Source: Entoloma clypeatum
Lineage: Eukaryota; Basidiomycota; Agaricomycetes; Agaricales; Entolomataceae
Length of the DNA stretch: 64,000 nucleotides
NCBI GenBank assembly: GCA_963565915.1
Contig: OY751487.1
Coordinates: forward strand, 2,108,001-2,172,000
Direction of reading: 5' to 3'
The notes under the pieces were generated by a model. It saw only the letters and a program-made list of their open reading frames with translations, searched no databases and had not been told where the DNA came from. This document shows, piece by piece, positions 43,608-57,893 of the stretch (positions are counted from its first letter, which is position 1; every line of letters begins with the position of its first letter). The position numbers and the translations under genes were made by a program.

Positions 43608-45720
43608 GTTGCTAACTTCTATTGACACTTTATTGAAGGGTACTCAAACATTGCAAAACCTCTCACCGTGCTCACAGGCGACACTATGTTTACTTGGGGA
43701 CCAACAGAACATAAGGTGTTTGAAGGTCTCATACAGGTGATCACATCAGCACCAGTCTTGGCACTATCAAAACCAGATGGGCAGTTCTGGGTCGAAACCA
43801 ATGCATCAGACTATGCAATTGGAGCGGTACTCTCTCAGAAACAGGACAACAAGTGGTGTTCTTGTCATGGACCATGTCCGTGACCAAACAAAATTACGAG
43901 ATATACAACAAAGAGCTCTTGGCAGTTATGGAAGCACTGAAAGATTGGAGACACTATCTGTTTGAAGCCAGAGAACGCTTTGAGATCTTAACTGATTACA
44001 AGAACCTGGAGTATTTCTGCCATCCTCAGGACCTAAATCAATGACAAATACACTGGAAGATGAAGTTACAAGACTATGACTTCGAATCACGGCACGTGCC
44101 TGGCAAGACAAATGCAAAAGCAGACATCTTGTTGCCCTTACCCTGGTATGAAACGGAACTCGAACCACAAGACAGCAACCAAATGCTCAAGGAGGGACTC
44201 TTCTTGAAATGATTGGAATCAGAAGATGTGGTACAGATGGAGATGTTTATGGAGGAACAATTCTTTGAAGGGGGTGAAACATCTGATTCCATCAAGATTG
44301 GAAACATCACAACCATTGAAAATCCGTGGATCGCACACATCAAGGGTTCAAACTGCATGGAGACAGAAGTAGCCCAGGGTCTGAAGAAGAATCCTCACTG
44401 GTACCAACAGGAAAACAGCATCATCTATGCAGGCAAACGAGTCTATGTTCCACCAGACCCACAACTGTATCAAGAACTGATGTTTGAGTCACACAATGCA
44501 CCAGTGGCTGGACATCCAGGACAGTATTGGACACACGAACTCCTTGCTTGTACCTACTGGTGGCCTACCATCTTGCATGATGTGAAGAAGTATGTGAAGG
44601 GTTGTGACACCTGTCAACACAACAAAATCAACAGACAGAAACGACATGCTCTGCTACACCCCCATGCAGCACCAAGTCATCCATGGGAAGACAGGGATTG
44701 ACATCATGGGACCGATACCAGAGTCCGACAGAAAGAATGTGATTCTGGTCATCACAGATAGACATTCAAAGATGCTTCATCTCATTCTGACAACCGTGGA
44801 ATTATCAGCTGAAGGATTAGCCAAGATCTATTGGAATCAGATATGGAAGCTTCATGGGATCCCCAAGAGGATCATCAGTGATAGGGGACTGCAGTTTGCC
44901 ACGAAGTTCATGGAGATACTTTGCCGCATGTTAGGGATCAAAAGGAATCTGTCCACTGCATACCATCCACAGACCGATGGACAGGCTGAACGATCACATC
45001 AGGAAACAGAAGTGTTCTTACGAAACTTTGTCAACCATTTGCAAGATGATTGGATCACAATTGCTGAATTCCAGTACAATGACAAAGAACATCAGGCGAC
45101 GAAGCACACACCATTCTACCTTAACTATGGTTTACATCCTTGGAAGGGAGAACTTGTGTTGGAAGACACCAACCCAGCTGCCAACGACTTCTTGAAAAAA
45201 CTCAAACAGGCACAAGAAGAAGCCAATGCAGCGCTGAAACAGGCACAGGATCAGATGAAGAAGACAGTTGACACATGACAGAGTCCACATCAGAGACAAG
45301 GTGTGGCTGGAAGGGACTAACATCAGGACCAACCGTCCCTCAAAGAAACTCAATGCACTCCAACATGGACCATTCAAGGTCCTAAAAAAGAAAGGGACTA
45401 GCATGTACCTTCTTGATCTTCCAAAGACTTGGAAGATGATTCATCCTGTGTTCAATGAGACCCTGTTGTCACCATACAAAACCCCAAAGTACGCCATCCA
45501 GAAGAAGAAGCCAGCCCCTGATCTGATCATCATTGAAGGACAAGAAGAGTACCATGTTTCCACAATCCTGGACTCTCAGAAATTCCACAGAAAGATCCAA
45601 TACCTTGTCCAATGGGAAGGGTATGGCTCAGAGAGAATACATGGGAACTGTGGACTAATGTTCAGAATGCTCAAGACTTGATCCATGATTTCCATCGGCA
45701 GAACCCATCATGTCCATGAT
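43608..45720 (+). pseudogene. Gypsy H fragment: RT end to chromodomain
   Basis: Starts at ANFY-HFIEGYSNIAKPL and runs through RNase H (VETNASDYAIGAVLSQKQ, NYEIYNKELLAVMEALKDW). The integrase zinc site is VAGHPGQYWTHELL...VKGCDTCQHNK, and the core has catalytic residues in VITDRHSK, ISDRGLQFA and DGQAERSHQETE. The chromodomain is EYHVSTILDSQKFHRKIQYL. Stops or shifts occur at about 43882, 44042, 44210, 44699 and 45277. A one-base deletion near 45632 breaks the chromodomain in this copy but not in the second copy. Same family as fragment G. Confidence 0.85.
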
Positions 45721-45871
45721 AAAAGATAACTTCAGAACCCATAACAGCATTGACCTCATCAGTCAACCAATCCACCGAGTTCCCTGCTCTAGTCTTCTGC
45801 CCAACACGCCTTTCTTTCCAACATCCTCTCCAGCATGTCCAATGTCACCACTGCTTCCACCTCCACTGTTA

Positions 45872-46407
45872 GTGTTTGAGGGTTCAGTCTTATGAACTGG
45901 AAAATGAACCTGAACTGGACTGGACTGGACTGGAAGAGACCTGAACTGGCAGTTCAGGTCTCACTGATTTTGAGCTCAACCAGTCTCCAGTCTCTCCAAA
46001 TTTGGAAAAAAAAATTGGACTGGTTCACCCCCAGTTCTAGTTTTGGGTCTGAAAAATATGAACTGGTTCCAGTTTTTGACCATATATTCATTCAAAAACT
46101 GTACTTTTATGGGCAAAGATGTTCTTTTATACAGTTTTCAATCATTTTTACAAGAGTTTATATCCAAAATGCTTGAAAAACATATTATTGATAACAAATT
46201 CAGTATATTTTCAAGTTGTTGATTGAAAAAAACAGGCTTTTGGTAGATTTATAAATGGCTGAGAATTTTACCAGTTTAAACTGGTTTAAACCAGTCTTTA
46301 CCAGTCCAGTCCAGTCTTTTCAGACTTTGAGAAAAAAAGTGAACTGCCAGTCTGCAGTTCATCAATTTTTTGGTCAAAGAACCGGACTGGACTGAACCTT
46401 CAAACAC
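45872..46407 (-). mobile_element. MITE family 1, copy c (536 bp)
   Basis: Ends are GTGTTTGAGGGTTCAGTC and GGACTGAACCTTCAAACAC, flanked by TA (45870-45871 and 46408-46409). It differs from copy b by scattered substitutions, so it is a separate insertion. It lies just downstream of the H chromodomain. Confidence 0.88.
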
Positions 46408-46491
46408 TAGTGGCCAGCGGCCTCCTCACATGCATCACTTCATTCTTGTATTGTTATTTGTTTTTTGACACCAATATATATATTCTTATGA

Positions 46492-46654
46492 TATGACACC
46501 ACAAAGCTGGCTTGAGCCAGCTTGTAAGCAGCTCCGGAGCTGGAGCAAGCCGGACACATGGCTTGGCTCAGCTTGGTGAGCCGATCACCCAGCTTGATCC
46601 AGCTCAGCTAGCCAAATATCTGGCTAGCCAAGCCGTGGCGATACTAGTGGTGTC
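46492..46654. repeat. AGCT-rich palindromic repeat (possible MITE)
   Basis: Bounded by GACACCAC (46494-46501) and GTGGTGTC (about 46647-46654). Inside are several nested palindromes: AAGCTGGCTTGAGCCAGCTT, AGCTCCGGAGCT and GGCTAGCCA...TGGCTAGCC. Dense AGCTTGG/CCAAGCT words suggest a foldback or MITE-like element. No TSD could be fixed. Confidence 0.5.
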
Positions 46655-47530
46655 TACCTCCAATGTTGCTGGAACGTCGGAGCAAGCAGAAGACAAACAA
46701 GAGGATTTTCCCCCTGACAACCCCGACTCCAAAAGTGGGAACAATGACTCCCGAAAAAATACATCCTGGCCTCCAATGGCCTCTGACAACGCTATTGAAT
46801 TAGATGTTGTTCTGGAGACAATGAATACCTTGGACCTATGGATTTCTCATCTCATCTGTTCATATTTGGACTCTGTTTCCATGCCTCATATATACATTCT
46901 GTATCCTCTTGTCATCGTCTACATCATCTTATACCACTTTGTTCTCTGCTGTCTGTCATCTGTTTCACCTGGCCAACAGGTTATGGGCCTCCATTAGACA
47001 CTTTAGGCAACATTTCATGGCAGCACCAGCTCTTTCAAGGCTGGATTCATTCTTTTTCATCTGGATAACACTCTTTCTGCACTAGTCTTTGTTGTTTTTT
47101 GGCACTATGACTTTGGCATTCCCCCAGTAGCTTTCATGCTCTGGCCTCACAAACCAACTTGTCATATATCTGCCACAAGAGCCCTTTCATGCCTTGCCTC
47201 ACGGACTCTCTCTCTGTTTTTTTGCCAGTGTTTCAATCATGGCCAAATTTTTTATTCTTTGACATTGTGAACTTGACCAAGATGTCAGTGGTTCCGCCCT
47301 CACCAGTTTTGTATACCACCCTCTCGCATATCTGTCAACAAGGAACTGTTTCACTGGTTTCCAATCCCTAAGTTCTGGCAGGTCACGTCTTCATGGTTAC
47401 TATCCTCTACATCATACCCACCAGATGGCTTCTTCATGACAGGAAAATAGTGCCCTACACCTTCTTGATGGCATCCACTAATCTCACAGTAAGGTCGACA
47501 ACCATATTTGCCACTGTGACCAACCATCCC
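46655..47530. other. Interval before the gap, no clear gene
   Basis: Only short frames are present. The last 150 bases (47380-47530) correspond to the C-terminal part of the Tnp2 fragment better seen at 59376 onwards, with one-base indels relative to that copy. Confidence 0.5.
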
Positions 47531-47730
47531 NNNNNNNNNNNNNNNNNNNNNNNNNNNNNNNNNNNNNNNNNNNNNNNNNNNNNNNNNNNNNNNNNNNNNN
47601 NNNNNNNNNNNNNNNNNNNNNNNNNNNNNNNNNNNNNNNNNNNNNNNNNNNNNNNNNNNNNNNNNNNNNNNNNNNNNNNNNNNNNNNNNNNNNNNNNNNN
47701 NNNNNNNNNNNNNNNNNNNNNNNNNNNNNN
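47531..47730. other. Assembly gap (200 N)
   Basis: Exactly 200 undetermined bases. The sequence to its left equals the sequence ending at 59554, and the sequence to its right equals the sequence starting at 35710. The gap therefore sits exactly at the junction of two near-identical 11.8-kb blocks. Confidence 0.99.
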
Positions 47731-48100
47731 GTTGAGGCGACATGTGAGTCTGACGACTACATCCACAGGCCCAAACATAAACGCGCAAGAAGAGGGGATA
47801 CGATACCATCAAGACAAAGGAGCGATGCTGACCATTGACCCACATGGGATCTCAAGAGAACAAGCTACAGAATACAAAGGAAAGTAGGCTACTTATATAT
47901 GTAAATACCATGAGGCATAAATGAGGTGCACAGTAAATAAGACTGTTCTAGAATAACATGTGTCCTAACATGAGGTAGGATAAGATAAAGGTTTCAGATA
48001 AGATAGGATAAGATCAAGAGATAGGATAAGATGAGATAAGATAAAGAGATAAGATAAAGATGAGATTAGATATTAGGATAAGATAAGAGCGATCATAACA

Positions 48101-50721
48101 TCCTCCAACAACAACTCCTCATCGTCTAAACCCAACTCGCAACAACAAAAATCATCACCCACCTCCCCGAAATCCGCCCTCTCCGACAAACTTGGCAAAA
48201 ATGGGAAATGAACTCCCCAAGAACGCCAACGACGATTTGACAATAATTTATGCATGTTTTGCGGCAACGTGGGTCATTGGGCATCTGACTGCTCAAAGAA
48301 GTCATCTTCTAATGCCAAAGCAAAGGCCCACACGGCCCAAGCTGAGGACAAATTGGAGAAGACGACTGAGTCAAAAAAATAGTAAGCAGTCCTCAGATTC
48401 CAGCACGTACTGGGGATTGCGTTGACTCCTTTCGTGCACCTTTGGAAACCCTCTGACTCAATGTGTCTGCTCTCTCAAATCCGAACTCTCTATGTATTGA
48501 TTTGATATCTCCGACCTTTTCTGATTCTCTTCCGATAAAGACTCTTATTGATTCTGGTTCTACACATTGCTTCGCAGATACCAGGTTTATTTCTTCTTTA
48601 AACTTATCTCCGACTCCAATTCCTTCACCTATGGTTTTGAAACTTTTTGACGCTTCTTCAAATACTTATATCACGCAATCTATCCATCTTCCTCTCCGAT
48701 TTCCTTCCGGTGAACTTCTGACCGTCGCATTTTATGTGACAACCCTCGATTCGTCTTGTAATTTGGTTCTAGGACACAACTGGCTCACCCGCTACAATCC
48801 ATTGATTGACTGGGTATTGGGCAGTATCTTATTCCATTCTATGTTACCCAACACTCCGAGTCCGAGTCCGAGTCCGACGCCGACAAGTGCGACTTCTCTG
48901 CCAAAACTGTAGAATATCTTGGATTTATCCTTTCTCCTGACGGACTCAAAATGTTGGAAGCGAAAGTCAAGATTATTCAGGATTGGCCTGAACTGCACAG
49001 AGTGAAGGACGTCCAGTCCTTTTTAGGTTTTGCAAACTTTTACCGACATTTCATTCCATTCTATTCCAACATCACTATTCCACTCACTCGTTTAACCAGG
49101 AAACATGCCACTTGGCTGTTCTCCGACAATGCTCGAACCACTTTTAATGACCTGAAAAAGGCATTTACCACTGCTCCGATCCTGACACACTGGATTCCTG
49201 ACTCTCCGATAATTGTCAAAACCAACACATCCGACTATGCCCTAGCGGCTATTTTGTCAATTGTCACCTCTGACAATGAAGTCCACCCCATCGCATTCCA
49301 TTCCCGCACCTTTACGGCCCCTGAAGTAAACTATGACACCCATGATAAGGAACTTCTTGCCATCTACGAAGCGTTTAAAATTTGGCACCATTATCTTGAA
49401 GGCTCTGGTACTTCAATTGACATTGTTACCGACCACAAAAATCTCGAGTATTTTGCCACCACCAAAGTTCTTTCATGCCGACAAGTCCGATGGTCGGAAT
49501 ACCTTTCTCAGTTCAACCTCGTCATCCGATTCCGCCCCAGCCGATTGGGAACTAAACCCGACTCTCTAACCAGACGTTGGAATGTCTACCCTAAAGGGGG
49601 AAATAGTGACTATGTCAACATCAATCTGACCAACCTCCGACCAGTCTTTTCGCAAGAACAGCTCTCCGCTTCAGTTCGCGTGACTCAACTCCTTGAGCCC
49701 ATCCTCCGTGCAACCATTATCATGGACACAGAGAAGCTTCACCATGACATACTCACAGCACTCCCTTCCGACACTCTTTATGACACTCTTTCCAAAGATC
49801 CTAAACCCCGCTGGTCTCTTGACCCCGATGGTTTCCTCTGACATGCCAATCAGATATAGCCTGGAATATAAGATTTCGTCAAACACTATTGCAAGTCATG
49901 TACCACTTGCATGCAATTGAAGCCACAAAGACACAAGCCTTACGGCCTACTCAAACAGCTTCTGATCCCTGAACATCCTTGGAATTCTATCTCAATGGAT
50001 TTCATCGAGACCCTTCCAACCTCTGACAACTTTGACTCCATCCTCATTATTGTTGACTGATTAACGAAGCAAAGTATCTTCATTCTGACAACCATTCACT
50101 GCACCTCTGAAGACCTTGCCATACTCTTTGTATTACATGTCTTCTCTAAACATGGCGTCCCCAAACATGTCACCTCCGACCGCAGCCCCAAATTCGTCTC
50201 CCAATTCTTCCAATCTCTCAGAAAGGCTCTAAACATGACCCTCCACTTCACCTCCGGTTACCACCCCAAAGGCGATGGCCAAACCGAACGCACTAACCAG
50301 ACCCTCAAACAGTACTTGTGGATATTCTGCAACTACCAACAGGACAACTGGTCCGCTCTCCTTCTGATTGCAGAGTTTGCGTACAACAACGCACCTAGTG
50401 CTACCACTGGCATATCTCCCTTCTTTGCTAACAAGGGTTACCATCCAAACATTACTGTTCACCCAGAACAAGACCTTGCCTCTTCCTGAGCCCAATCCTT
50501 CATGACTGACTTAGACGAACTTCACCAAGAACTGAAATCCACCATCTCCGATGCTCAACGATGTTACCAAAAGTCCTCCGACAACAATCGGATTGCAGCT
50601 CCAACGTTATCTGTCGGACAACAGGTTTTCGTCAAAGCACAGTTCTTCCGCACAACACGCCCATCCAAGAAACTCTCAGAAAAGTACTTGGGACCATATG
50701 AGATCATTGCACAATCAGGCA
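48101..50721 (+). pseudogene. Gypsy F gag end and deleted pol, second copy
   Basis: Repeats 36080-38700: nucleocapsid knuckle, slippery A-run at 48373-48379, protease, the RT-deletion junction near 48881, RNase H and integrase, with the same stops. It adds no independent evidence for the frameshift site. Confidence 0.85.
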
Positions 50722-51837
50722 ACATCGATCCCTATGTCTTCCCATGGGTGACTTGGTAGTGCATGGGGATGTAGCGGAGCATGTCGCTTCTGTCGGTTGA
50801 TCTTGTTGCATTGACAAGTGTCGCAACCTTTCACATACTTCTTCACATCATGCAGGATGGTAGGCCACCAGTAGGTGCAAGTGAGGAGTTCATGCATTCG
50901 GTACTGTCCTGGATGTCCAGCCACTGGTGTATCGTGTGATTCGAACATCAATTCTTGTCGTAATTGTGGATCTGGCGGGACATAGACTCATTCTCCTGCA
51001 TAGGTGATCCATTTTCCTGCTGATACCAATGATGATTCTTCTTCAGACCTTGGGTCACTTCTGTCTCCATGCGGTTTGAAGCTCTGATGCATGTGATTCA
51101 CAGATTTTTGATGGTTGTGATGTTTCTAATTTTGGCAGAATCAGATGTTTCACCCCCTTCAAAGAATTGTTCCTCTGTGAACATCTCCATTTGTACCACA
51201 TCTTCTGATTCCAATCGTTTCAAGAATAATCCCTCCTTGAGCATCTGGTCGCTATCCTGCGGTTCGAGTTCTGTTTCATACCAGGGTAAGTGCAACAGGA
51301 TGTCTGCTTTTGCATGGGTCTTGCCGGGCACATGCCATAGTTTGAAGTCATAATCTTGTAACTTCATCTTCCAGTGCCGCTGTCATTGATTTAGGTCCTG
51401 AGGACAACGGAAATATTCCAGGTTCTTGTGATTGGTCAAGATCTCAAAACGTTCCCTGGCTTCAAGTAGATAGTGTCTCCAATCTTTCAATGCTTCCATG
51501 ACCGCCAGGAGTTCCTTGTCATATATCTCGTAATTCTGTTCGGCCGCGGACATGGTCTGTGACAAGAACGCAATGGGATGCTATTTGTCATCTTGCTTCT
51601 GAGAGAGTACCGCTCCAATGGCATAGCCCGATGCATCGGTTTCAACCCTGAACTGTCCATCTGGTTTTGGTAATGCCAGGATGGTGCTGATGTAATTGCC
51701 TGTATGAGACCTTCAAAGGCTTGCTGCTCTGTTGGTCCCCAAGTAAATGCTGTACCGCCTGTGAGCATGGTGAGAGGTTTCGCAATGTTTGAGTACCCTT
51801 CAATAAAACGTCAATAGAAGTTAGCAAATCCAAGGAA
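50722..51837 (-). pseudogene. Gypsy G fragment, second copy
   Basis: Repeats 38701-39816, including the same in-frame stops and the same opposite-strand junction with Gypsy F. Confidence 0.82.
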
Positions 51838-51839
51838 TA

Positions 51840-52378
51840 GTGTTTGAGGGTTCAGTCTTATGAACTGGAAAATGAACCTGAACTGGACTGGACTGGACTG
51901 GACTGGAAGAGACCTGAACTGGCAGTTCAGGTCTCACTGATTTTGAGCTCAACCAGTCTCCAGTCTCTCCAAATTTGGAAAAAAAAATTGGACTGGTTCA
52001 CCCCCAGTTCTAGTTTTGGGTCTGAAAAATATGAACTGGTTCCAGTTTTTGACCATATATTCATTCAAAAACTGTACTTTTATAGGCAACAATGTTCTTT
52101 CATATAGTTTTGAATCATTTTTACAAGAGTTTATATCCAAAATGCTTGAGAAATATATTATTGATAACAAATTGAGTATATTTTCAAGTTTTTGATTGAG
52201 ACAACAGGCTTTTGGTAGGTTTATAAATGGTTGAGGATTTTACCAGTTTAAACTGGTTTAAACCAGTCTTTACCAGTCCAGTCCAGTTTTTTCAGACTTT
52301 GAGAAAAAAATGAACTGCCAGTCTCCAGTTTATCAATTTTTTGGTCAAAAAACCGGACTGGACTGAACCCTTTAACAC
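51840..52378 (-). mobile_element. MITE family 1, copy b repeated
   Basis: Counterpart of 39819-40357, identical by eye, with the same TA flanks. Confidence 0.88.
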
Positions 52379-52401
52379 TAGTAATAGAGCCACATCCAGC
52401 T

Positions 52402-52983
52402 TTAGAAAAGAAGGAGGAGAATGTACATATCAGGAGACCATATACATAGCGCAAGAATGATGATAATCATGAGCAGGCATATATGCCTTTCAAGAATACA
52501 AGGGTGTGGTTTAATTACTACCCTCAAAGCTGGATGGAAATTTAGCAGTAAAGAGACGTGATCAAGCATTACATACTGGAACAGTGTGTTTTCATGGGCA
52601 AAGGTGTAGTTTTTACTGGGTGTGACAAAACAATGTTCAGCTAGCCAAGCAGGGGTATAAGCATTTTCCAGTAATTTGTTCACAAAGATATCCTGGCTGC
52701 TGTATTGCAATGACTCTGGATCATGTTTCTGTTTGCAGGGGAAATCACCTTGTGAAGGACTGCCAGATCTACACTTCAGAATATGCATCCGGTCAATCAT
52801 GCAAAACCAATCCCTTAACTTGGGATCCTGAAATTTAGGCAAAAGAACGTGATATTCGGGATCTAGGGCCTGGCCGCTGTGGTCGCACACAGCATCTTTG
52901 TAATCAGATTCATCACTCGACATTCCAGCAACCCCGAATTTCCAAATGATTGAGACATGTTTCCTGAGCTGGGGAATGGCCAT
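52402..52983 (-). pseudogene. GMSSDESD-motif ORF fragment, second copy
   Basis: Counterpart of 40381-40962 with identical translation. The following 52984-55628 repeats the degenerate interval 40963-43607. Confidence 0.5.
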
Positions 52984-55628
52984 TCAGATTCTTAGCCGCC
53001 TATTGTAAAGCTATGGACAAAGGTTAGATGGGAAAATATTGTTGAAGCACAACTGGGGGACAGACATTTGATTTCCTTGCATCATGTCTTCGTCATTGAG
53101 CAAGTAGTTTGGGGTCTTTCCGACTCAGAAGGTCCCACCGCATACTTTTCATCCTTACAAAGAAGGCTCAAATCAAGTCATCATATAGTTGCTGACTGGT
53201 TGGTGGAAGATCATGATAAGGGACAAAACTGGCGGCAAACATCTTTGCCACGGATCTGTTGGTCAATTTTGAAGTTTTCTTCAGTACAGCATGGGCCACT
53301 AGTTTCTTCTCTGTATTGATTGACTGTCCTTGCAAATGCTAGAGTGTCAGCATCAGCGACAGTCTGATTGCCCAAGTTCCCTTTTTCACCAATGAGATGC
53401 AGGAGATATTTCCAGATTTTGCTCTGCGAAGCAAATGAACTTTTTCAATGACAATGAAGTGGCCAAACTTAACTTACACTCATTTGATTCTTCTCAGCTG
53501 AATGACAAACTGGAAGGCCCCTAGGCTTGGGACTTGGACATTGAGGAAAGGGACCTGCATCGGGGCGCAAGGAGTTATAGAAATTGTGGTTGTAATTTTG
53601 CGATGTGAGAGAGGAGAAACCATCAACCACAGCCTTTGTCAATATCTGGATATCTTTCTGAGTTGCACGTTCCTGCTCGGATGCATAAGATGTGAAGAAT
53701 GGCCTAAATAAACACTTACTTGCTGTGCAAAGTATCTAAGATGATTTTTGAAGTCTTTCCAATTGAATTCATTGTGTTCAGGTGGATCCTGGCCATCTCA
53801 CATGGTCAGCAATTGGTGGGTTCAGAGAGAAGCACCTACACTCTCGTCATCAGCAAGTCCCTCTTTACCTAAGTCTTCTTCACCCAGCGGGCCACCAAAA
53901 TTCCATTTTTCACCTTCCTCACTTTCATCAGGATGATAGTCCAAGGTATGAGACTCTTGACGAGATGGTAGTGCCTACCACCACAGGTGTGTTGACATCC
54001 CACCTCATCCTCATCATCCAAAATATCATTATCATGATAGTCAGAGGCACGAGAAGAGTGATCATGGCCACGATAGCCATGCAACCCAACTTCCTTGGGT
54101 ATGGTAGTGGTAGTGCCATCATCGCCCATATCAATATCCTAAAACTGTTCAGCCCCAAATCATTCCATTGATCAACCAAATAATGTACGTGAACTATCAA
54201 GGAAGGTGGAAATATGGCCTGAGAGCCTTGTACACCCAAAGTGTTTGGCTGTTCAACAGAGATGGAACCTGCTTCTGACCCATTGTCCTGAGCAAAATGA
54301 AAAACTCTACCAGCACTCAAATCCAGAGAAACTGCATACATGGTGTAGACGAGGATTCTCAAACCAACACTTTTTCCCTTTGACCTGTTCCTTCCCTTTT
54401 CCTTTTGGTTGATGTGTGGAGTCCACCCCATCCAAAAGCATGCTTGGTTCGGACTGAGTGGGAGGGAAATCGCCTGCTCCAAATCCCAACAGTGATAAAA
54501 CTGACTCTTCATCAGGTAAGAGGAGCTCTACTTATGTGTTTTAGCATGTTAACTAATGGTGCAAAAAGCTTACAGGTTGGCGGCCCTCCGGTAGAGAAAT
54601 ACTCACTGTGTTCTGTTGATCCTTGTGATGATATTTGCAGTGCTGGTGAACTGCTTCCTGTGTCGATGCAGTGGAGAATCACTTGCGAGGAGATCCTGGA
54701 TGATGTAAATTGGTGTGAAATACATTTCAAAGTACTTCTATTCTCACCCAAAGGAGAGAATTCCTGGCGACTTCTGTCGTCACTGAGATACTTCTTACGA
54801 AGACCAGGGCTGAAATTTGGGGTAATGGCTGCAACAAATTAGATAGTTGAATTTGCAAAACAGGAGATTGGCTCCCCACTGAATGAATTTTTTGCCATTC
54901 ATCTGGTATGCCCAGCAGGTCCGACGTCTGAAGCAGAGGGAGACTGATCTTGTAGCCCATACTTGTTCCTAATGCTTGGGCTCAATTGTGCCGGAGTAGC
55001 TGCATGCAGAGTCATTCATCAATATTTGGTATGCAGAACCAAAACTGTAACTTGCCTGACATGCTTCTGGCCTGACAGGTATACCTATGCCAACTGAACA
55101 GCCTTTGTCTTTTCAAACATTTATTGGTATCCATGTATAGTGCATTCTTTTAAGCAGGATTAAGAGACACACTGCGCTGCAGGGGAGGCTTTTCCAAAAC
55201 AAATCTTGGTGGTTCAGACATGCAGTGTATCTATCTCCAGTGCAGTTAACGGACAAAGAAATCTGACCGATTTTTTGCTCTGTTCAGTCAGTGAAAATGT
55301 GGTAATATAGCCAAAACAAATGTGGTCAACACACATGAGGCTGGATGTGTAGAATCAGGATCTAAATCCTCTCAAATCAGGCATAAGTGATTGATGCATG
55401 AGGGTCAACAGCTCTCTCTGTTCCGACCCAACCCACACACACCTCCTTTCTTATGAAGTGACAACCAACGCTCCACATGCGAGCTCAGAAACTTTATTAT
55501 TTCTTTCTTCATTACCCGGGGAGCGAGGCTGTCCCAATCTTCTTAGCCATCCCGCATTCTGGGTTGAACATATATCCATATTTGAACTATGCTGGGTTCC
55601 TTTGAGCTGTCCTCACTGGAAAAAACAT

Positions 55629-57741
55629 GTTGCTAACTTCTATTGACACTTTATTGAAGGGTACTCAAACATTGCAAAACCTCTCACCGTGCTCACAGGC
55701 GACACTATGTTTACTTGGGGACCAACAGAACATAAGGTGTTTGAAGGTCTCATACAGGTGATCACATCAGCACCAGTCTTGGCACTATCAAAACCAGATG
55801 GGCAGTTCTGGGTCGAAACCAATGCATCAGACTATGCAATTGGAGCGGTACTCTCTCAGAAACAGGACAACAAGTGGTGTTCTTGTCATGGACCATGTCC
55901 GTGACCAAACAAAATTACGAGATATACAACAAAGAGCTCTTGGCAGTTATGGAAGCACTGAAAGATTGGAGACACTATCTGTTTGAAGCCAGAGAACGCT
56001 TTGAGATCTTAACTGATTACAAGAACCTGGAGTATTTCTGCCATCCTCAGGACCTAAATCAATGACAAATACACTGGAAGATGAAGTTACAAGACTATGA
56101 CTTCGAATCACGGCACGTGCCTGGCAAGACAAATGCAAAAGCAGACATCTTGTTGCCCTTACCCTGGTATGAAACGGAACTCGAACCACAAGACAGCAAC
56201 CAAATGCTCAAGGAGGGACTCTTCTTGAAATGATTGGAATCAGAAGATGTGGTACAGATGGAGATGTTTATGGAGGAACAATTCTTTGAAGGGGGTGAAA
56301 CATCTGATTCCATCAAGATTGGAAACATCACAACCATTGAAAATCCGTGGATCGCACACATCAAGGGTTCAAACTGCATGGAGACAGAAGTAGCCCAGGG
56401 TCTGAAGAAGAATCCTCACTGGTACCAACAGGAAAACAGCATCATCTATGCAGGCAAACGAGTCTATGTTCCACCAGACCCACAACTGTATCAAGAACTG
56501 ATGTTTGAGTCACACAATGCACCAGTGGCTGGACATCCAGGACAGTATTGGACACACGAACTCCTTGCTTGTACCTACTGGTGGCCTACCATCTTGCATG
56601 ATGTGAAGAAGTATGTGAAGGGTTGTGACACCTGTCAACACAACAAAATCAACAGACAGAAACGACATGCTCTGCTACACCCCCATGCAGCACCAAGTCA
56701 TCCATGGGAAGACAGGGATTGACATCATGGGACCGATACCAGAGTCCGACAGAAAGAATGTGATTCTGGTCATCACAGATAGACATTCAAAGATGCTTCA
56801 TCTCATTCTGACAACCGTGGAATTATCAGCTGAAGGATTAGCCAAGATCTATTGGAATCAGATATGGAAGCTTCATGGGATCCCCAAGAGGATCATCAGT
56901 GATAGGGGACTGCAGTTTGCCACGAAGTTCATGGAGATACTTTGCCGCATGTTAGGGATCAAAAGGAATCTGTCCACTGCATACCATCCACAGACCGATG
57001 GACAGGCTGAACGATCACATCAGGAAACAGAAGTGTTCTTACGAAACTTTGTCAACCATTTGCAAGATGATTGGATCACAATTGCTGAATTCCAGTACAA
57101 TGACAAAGAACATCAGGCGACGAAGCACACACCATTCTACCTTAACTATGGTTTACATCCTTGGAAGGGAGAACTTGTGTTGGAAGACACCAACCCAGCT
57201 GCCAACGACTTCTTGAAAAAACTCAAACAGGCACAAGAAGAAGCCAATGCAGCGCTGAAACAGGCACAGGATCAGATGAAGAAGACAGTTGACACATGAC
57301 AGAGTCCACATCAGAGACAAGGTGTGGCTGGAAGGGACTAACATCAGGACCAACCGTCCCTCAAAGAAACTCAATGCACTCCAACATGGACCATTCAAGG
57401 TCCTAAAAAAGAAAGGGACTAGCATGTACCTTCTTGATCTTCCAAAGACTTGGAAGATGATTCATCCTGTGTTCAATGAGACCCTGTTGTCACCATACAA
57501 AACCCCAAAGTACGCCATCCAGAAGAAGAAGCCAGCCCCTGATCTGATCATCATTGAAGGACAAGAAGAGTACCATGTTTCCACAATCCTGGACTCTCAG
57601 AAATTCCACAGAAAGATCCAATACCTTGTCCAATGGGAAGGGTATGGCTCAGAAGAGAATACATGGGAACTGTGGACTAATGTTCAGAATGCTCAAGACT
57701 TGATCCATGATTTCCATCGGCAGAACCCATCATGTCCATGA
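55629..57741 (+). pseudogene. Gypsy H fragment, second copy (chromodomain intact)
   Basis: Counterpart of 43608-45720. Here the chromodomain frame is whole to its natural end: WEGYGSEENTWELW, then DLIHDFHRQNPSCP and a stop at 57739-57741. This gives the better reading of the locus; the one-base deletion in the first copy is probably a sequencing error. Confidence 0.85.
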
Positions 57742-57893
57742 TAAAAGATAACTTCAGAACCCATAACAGCATTGACCTCATCAGTCAACCAATCCACCGA
57801 GTTCCCTGCTCTAGTCTTCTGCCCAACACGCCTTTCTTTCCAACATCCTCTCCAGCATGTCCAATGTCACCACTGCTTCCACCTCCACTGTTA

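Noticed and set aside
46512..46997. A 161-codon plus-strand ORF over the AGCT repeat (and its copy at 58535)
   Set aside because: Its N-terminal third translates the palindromic repeat and the rest has no recognisable domain; it is more likely chance coding.
47351..47887. ORFs spanning the N gap
   Set aside because: They join unrelated contig ends through undetermined bases and have no meaning.
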